Of a stretch of DNA of 64,000 nucleotides, positions 63,222 through 64,000 are shown piece by piece; positions within the stretch are counted from its first letter, which is position 1; the number at the start of each line of letters is the position of its first letter. The notes under the pieces were generated by a model, which saw only the letters and a program-made list of their open reading frames with translations, was not told the origin of the DNA and searched no databases. Source of the stretch: Phlegmacium glaucopus. Lineage: Eukaryota; Basidiomycota; Agaricomycetes; Agaricales; Cortinariaceae. Location of the stretch: NCBI GenBank assembly GCA_015039465.1, contig MU130154.1, positions 62,001 through 126,000 of the forward strand, read 5' to 3'. The position numbers were made by a program, and so were the translations under genes.

Positions 63222-63288
63222 GATGGTTCAAGTCCAAATTCCCACGCCCAAATGTTTGTAATGTAACATTGACAACTGTGACGCTTAT
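63222..63288. promoter_or_regulatory. Shared divergent promoter, Med27 and LETM1-like
   Basis: 67 bp between the divergent start codons. No TATA box or CACGTG is seen. Confidence 0.4.
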
Positions 63289-64000
63289 ATGTCTTCCTCC
63301 ATGTTGCGGACGTTGACCATAGTTCGTCCACCAACGTTCACCCATTTCAAGTCGGTTTCATCTCTTACTCGTCATTATTCAACGCCAACTCCTTCACCTT
63401 CCGACCAAAAAAATCGGCCTCCTAATACTTTACCCACCTCTCCCAATAAAAAACCAAAGATCGACCTTCGTCCAGGTCCCATAAAGCCAAAGCCCACCAC
63501 TCTTTCCTCATCTCATCCCCCTATCAAACCTACACGGCCTACATCCTCTGCGGTAAATCCAACCACGAAACTCAGCTCCGCGAAGGAAGAAGTCGTTCGT
63601 GATATTAACGATGCTGAAAAACATGGCATTCTGATTCCCCCGCCTCCCGATGCCAATTGGTTCAAACGCACACTTCACCAAGCTATCCAGCTTTTTGTGC
63701 GTTCATTTTTATGTCACCGACTACTACAATTCTCATCTATTGTAGAAATTCTACTTCCGTGGCGTGAAGCTCATATTCAGCCGTCGGAAACATATTGCCT
63801 TGATCAAAGCACGTATCAAAGCCGGTGGTGCGCCTTTGACAAGATCTGAGTACCGTCTCATTCAGACCCAGAAGGATGACGTTAACAAGTGCGTTTTTCC
63901 TCCTTTCTTCCTGCTTTTGCATTTTCATCATTCCCTTCCCATCCATAGGGTCATCCCTTTCCTTATGATCGCCCTTATCCTAGAAGAAGTTATTCCGCTT
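63289..64000 (+). CDS. LETM1-family mitochondrial inner membrane protein, 5' part
   Basis: Truncated by the window end. Exon 1 gives MSSSMLRTLTIVRPPTFTHF and a Pro/Lys/Ser-rich presequence-like region of ~110 residues, then KEEVVRDINDAEKHGILIPP and WFKRTLHQAIQLF. Exon 2 continues KFYFRGVKLIFSRRKHIALI then KARIKAGGAPLTRSEYRLIQ, and exon 3 starts VIPFLMIALILEEVIPL, a membrane segment. This is the opening of the LETM1/Mdm38 family, involved in K+/H+ exchange and export of membrane proteins in mitochondria. The RxxALIKARIxxGG and EYRL pattern supports the call. A paralogue such as Ylh47/Mdm28 cannot be excluded without the C-terminal half. Confidence 0.8.

Overview
The window is nuclear DNA of a filamentous basidiomycete, most likely a mushroom-forming agaricomycete. 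Genes are split by many introns of about 45-65 bp with GT-AG ends, intergenic gaps are often under 100 bp, and genes alternate strands with no operons. The proteins include fungal or basidiomycete types such as RAX2, a MedA-like regulator, DASH Spc34, OM14 and Zn2Cys6 factors. No tRNA, rRNA or CRISPR was seen. Family names come from reading translated exons, not from searches. Several gene models were re-spliced by hand and checked for frame.

Layout. 0-13 kb: mitochondrial bL34m, alanyl-tRNA synthetase, uS13/RPS18, a CLIP-170-type microtubule plus-end protein, an OM14-type mitochondrial outer-membrane protein and eIF3c. 13-23 kb: eIF2B-gamma, a GCK/STE20-type kinase, APS kinase, a mitochondrial PPR protein and the cohesin kleisin Rad21. 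23-33.5 kb: a PSR1-type phosphatase, an HMMR/RHAMM-like coiled-coil protein, very-long-chain hydroxyacyl-CoA dehydratase, an unknown nuclear-looking protein, HAP2/NF-YA, a THO1-type SAP protein, a PP2C phosphatase and REI1. 33.5-44.1 kb: RAX2 with a C-terminal SH3 domain, a complex I accessory subunit, a FAM210-like DUF1279 protein, a gene-poor kilobase, S-adenosylmethionine decarboxylase with an upstream ORF, and a protein with two tandem Zn2Cys6 clusters. 44.1-47.8 kb: an AT-rich stretch with inverted and direct repeats, a secreted-protein gene with microexons, and an orphan small ORF behind a TATA box. 47.8-64 kb: DBF4, ATG5, DASH Spc34, a DOCK-family GEF, a MedA-like regulator, Med27 and the 5' part of a LETM1-family gene.

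Most of the window is housekeeping: cytosolic and mitochondrial translation, chromosome and spindle function, and polarity signalling. Many genes are divergent pairs whose start codons lie 24-100 bp apart, so they probably share promoters. The strongest points for follow-up are a symmetric cassette exon in the double zinc-cluster gene that could switch two DNA-binding clusters to one, the short uORF 12 nt before the SAM decarboxylase start, the SH3 tail of RAX2 hidden in a short last exon, the fungal HMMR-like protein, the 11- and 16-nt microexons of the secreted protein, and the weak-then-strong start pair in alanyl-tRNA synthetase.
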